Of a stretch of DNA of 15,131 nucleotides, positions 13,088-15,131 are shown piece by piece (the stretch's first letter is position 1; the number at the start of each line of letters is the position of its first letter). The stretch covers positions 1-15,131 of the forward strand of contig CALIQN010000108.1 of assembly GCA_938044045.1 (NCBI GenBank). Direction: 5' to 3'. The notes beneath the pieces are model-generated. The model was not told the DNA's origin and did no database searches. It saw only the letters and a list, made by a program, of their open reading frames with translations. The position numbers and the translations under genes are program-made. Source of the stretch: an uncultured Peptococcaceae bacterium (GTDB taxonomy: Bacteria > Bacillota > Peptococcia > Peptococcales > Peptococcaceae).

Positions 13088-14350
13088 ATGTTAACGACGA
13101 AACCAAGAGGGACAAACGATTTTTTGCCAGGCGAGATAGAGGACTGGCAGTATTTAGAGGGGCTTATCAAGGACTTGTTTAAGCTTTATCATTATAAGGA
13201 GTTACGCACACCGATTTTTGAACACACTGAGCTGTTTTTGCGCAGTGTGGGTGAAACATCTGATATTGTGGAAAAAGAGATGTACTCTTTTGAAGATAAG
13301 GGCTATCGCCATCTTACCCTAAGACCAGAAGGGACAGCAGGTGCTGTGCGAGCTTATTTGGAAAATAAGCTCTTTGCGAAAGCTTTGCCACAAAAGCTTT
13401 TTTATATTGGCCCAATGTTTCGCTATGATCAACCACAGGCGGGACGCTATCGTCAGTTTCACCAATTTGGTTGTGAGGCGATAGGGACAGACAATCCAAT
13501 GATGGATGCTGAAGTGATTAGCTTTGCTTTGGACTTATTTACGAGGTTAGGATTGAAAAGTCTGGCAGTCAAGCTCAATACGGTAGGTTGTGACAATTGC
13601 CGTCCTGCCTATTTGGATAAATTAAGGGCATATTTTGAGGATAAAAAAGAAGAACTTTGTCCGACATGCCAAAGACGTCTTGTGGAAAATCCTCTTCGTG
13701 TGTTGGACTGTAAAGAAGAAGGTTGTAAGCGTCTGGTACAAGAGGCACCAACTACCCTGGATCATGCTTGCACAGCGTGTCAGACCCACTTCGAACAGGT
13801 GCGAGGCTATCTGGACGCAGAAGGGGTTGACTATCAAGTCGACCATACCTTAGTCAGAGGACTCGATTATTACACACGTACGGCTTTTGAAGTGATTATG
13901 AACCATGTCGGTTCTAGACAAAATGCTATTTGTGGTGGTGGTCGTTACAACAAGTTAGTCAGTGAATGTGGTGGTGAAGAAACACCAGCTATTGGTTTTG
14001 CTGCAGGGCTGGAGCGCATTATCCTCACCTTAAAGGAACAAGGGATAAATCTTCCTAGAGAAGAAGGTATTGACCTTTACATGGTCTCTTTGGGGGAAAA
14101 GGCAAGTCAGGTGAATTTTCACCTTGCCCAAAGTTTTCGCCAAAAAGGCTTTAAGGTTGAGCTTGATTATTTGGGGCGTAGCTTAAAGGCACAGATGAAG
14201 GCAGCCGATAGGGAAAAAGCACGTTATGCTGTCATTATTGGTGATAGCGAACTAGAAAATGATGAAATTATTGTGCGTCAAATGGCAAGTAGTGAGCAAG
14301 TTAGTATGCCTTTGGCAGATGTTGTGAATTATTTAGAGGAGAGATTGTAA
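13088..14350 (+). CDS. hisS: Histidyl-tRNA synthetase
   Basis: Charges tRNA-His with histidine. The 420-residue length is normal for bacterial class II HisRS. Near the N-terminus is KPRGTNDFLPGE (5-16). Motif 2 is FRYDQPQAGRYRQFHQFG (111-128), preceded by RPEGTAGAVRAYLENKL. The HisA block is LVRGLDYYTRTAFEV (255-269), followed by GGGRYNKLVSECGG and motif 3 AIGFAAGLERIIL. The C-terminal anticodon-binding domain spans about 325-420, including KVELDYLGRSLKAQMKAADR and YAVIIGDSE. The cysteine-rich insertion (VGCDNC ... LCPTC ... LDCKEEGC ... HACTAC) is of the kind found in Firmicutes HisRS. Start: ATG, with AGGAGAAGG just upstream. It shares a single base with aspS (TAATG), so the two are one operon. 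Expression appears to start from the promoter at 12984-13012. Confidence 0.97.
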   Translation: MLTTKPRGTNDFLPGEIEDWQYLEGLIKDLFKLYHYKELRTPIFEHTELFLRSVGETSDIVEKEMYSFEDKGYRHLTLRPEGTAGAVRAYLENKLFAKALPQKLFYIGPMFRYDQPQAGRYRQFHQFGCEAIGTDNPMMDAEVISFALDLFTRLGLKSLAVKLNTVGCDNCRPAYLDKLRAYFEDKKEELCPTCQRRLVENPLRVLDCKEEGCKRLVQEAPTTLDHACTACQTHFEQVRGYLDAEGVDYQVDHTLVRGLDYYTRTAFEVIMNHVGSRQNAICGGGRYNKLVSECGGEETPAIGFAAGLERIILTLKEQGINLPREEGIDLYMVSLGEKASQVNFHLAQSFRQKGFKVELDYLGRSLKAQMKAADREKARYAVIIGDSELENDEIIVRQMASSEQVSMPLADVVNYLEERL

Positions 14351-15131
14351 TGTTACCACTTAAAAGAAGTCACCAATGTGGCTTAATTCGTGAAAGCCTT
14401 ATTGGCGAAGAAGTAATTTTGACAGGTTGGGCACAAAAAAGACGTGATCATGGTGGCGTTATCTTTATTGATATGCGTGACCGTAGTGGCATTGTCCAAG
14501 TCGCAGTAAATCCGGAAGTTGCCTCAGAAGCTTGCTTTAAAGAAGCTGAACGCATCCGCAGTGAATATGTGATTGCTGTTAAGGGGAAGGTTGTTGCACG
14601 TCCTGAGGGGATGGAAAACAACAAGCTAGCGACAGGGAAAGTCGATGTCTTGGCCAGCGAAATCATCGTTTATAACGATGCAAAAACCCCACCTTTTTAC
14701 CTCACTGATGATGTTGATGTGGAAGTTGATGAAAGCGTACGTTTGAGATACCGTTACCTTGATTTACGCCGTAGCGAAATGAAAGAAAACCTCAGACTTC
14801 GTCATAAAACAATTAAAGCAATGCGTGATTATCTTGACGAGAGCGAATTTTGGGAAATTGAAACCCCAGTTTTAATGAAGAGTACTCCAGAAGGGGCGAG
14901 AGATTTTCTTGTACCTAGCCGTGTTCATGAGGGTAAATTTTTTGCCCTTCCACAATCTCCTCAACAATACAAGCAACTTTTAATGGTCGCAGGTATGGAA
15001 AAATACTTCCAAATTGCAAGATGTTTTAGAGATGAGGACTTGCGTGCTGATCGTCAACCGGAATTCACCCAACTTGATATGGAATTATCTTTTGTGGATG
15101 AAGATGATGTGATGGCAGTTACGGAAGGACT
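14350..15131 (+). CDS. aspS: Aspartyl-tRNA synthetase, N-terminal part (3' truncated by window)
   Basis: The first 260 residues of bacterial-type AspRS; the frame is open to the right edge and the rest lies outside. The N-terminal OB-fold anticodon-binding domain (about 1-110) shows GEEVILTGWAQKRRDHGGVIFIDMRDRSGIVQVA (split here by normal spacing of the fold). The catalytic domain then begins with RYRYLDLRR, motif 1 ending EIETPVLMKSTPEGARDFLV, PSRVHEGKFFALPQSPQQYKQ, and motif 2 FQIARCFRDEDLRADRQPEF. The full-length bacterial enzyme is about 590 residues. Start: ATG 14350, overlapping the hisS TAA by one base, with GGAG at 14338-14341 eight bases before it. The hisS-aspS pairing is common in Bacillota. 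I cannot judge from this part whether it is a discriminating or a non-discriminating enzyme. Confidence 0.96.
   Translation, partial: MLPLKRSHQCGLIRESLIGEEVILTGWAQKRRDHGGVIFIDMRDRSGIVQVAVNPEVASEACFKEAERIRSEYVIAVKGKVVARPEGMENNKLATGKVDVLASEIIVYNDAKTPPFYLTDDVDVEVDESVRLRYRYLDLRRSEMKENLRLRHKTIKAMRDYLDESEFWEIETPVLMKSTPEGARDFLVPSRVHEGKFFALPQSPQQYKQLLMVAGMEKYFQIARCFRDEDLRADRQPEFTQLDMELSFVDEDDVMAVTEG

Overview
The window looks like chromosomal DNA of a low-to-moderate GC anaerobic Bacillota. The evidence is Firmicutes-type housekeeping proteins, strong AGGAGG-like ribosome binding sites, sigma-A-type promoters, a BceRS-BceAB module, ComEA/ComEC, and a HydE-type [FeFe]-hydrogenase maturase, which implies anaerobic hydrogen metabolism. 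I cannot place it at genus level. A member of the Negativicutes or Clostridia is plausible, but that is inference only.

Layout, left to right: the 3' end of typA/bipA with its terminator; a small stand-alone thioredoxin-like gene with a CAPC active site; a leftward greA-lysS operon with a near-consensus promoter and a shared bidirectional terminator; a divergently transcribed pair, a LexA-like repressor and comEA, with overlapping reading frames; a leftward hydE that converges on comEA and overlaps it by 6 bp; a rightward BceR-BceS-BceA-BceB antimicrobial-peptide sensing and detoxification module; comEC; and a rightward hisS-aspS operon, with aspS cut by the window edge. There are no tRNA or rRNA genes, no insertion sequences and no CRISPR array, and no gene-free stretch exceeds about 200 bp.

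Most genes are ordinary core genes. The points that stand out are these. (1) The LexA-like protein has Asp where the catalytic Ser of self-cleaving LexA should be, and Thr-Gly at the cleavage site. It is therefore probably a non-cleavable repressor. It sits in a putative operon with a DNA-uptake gene and has a candidate palindromic operator over its own promoter. (2) comEA and hydE converge, and each appears to carry, inside its coding region, the intrinsic terminator of the opposing gene. The two transcripts would then be mutually antisense over hundreds of bases. (3) bceA is preceded by a perfect inverted repeat fitting the BceR-type TTACA-N4-TGTAA operator. (4) hisS has a near-consensus promoter built into the comEC stop region, with an intrinsic terminator in its short leader. 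This looks like an attenuator without any T-box signature. (5) comEA and comEC, often adjacent in Bacillota, are separated here by hydE and the bce module.
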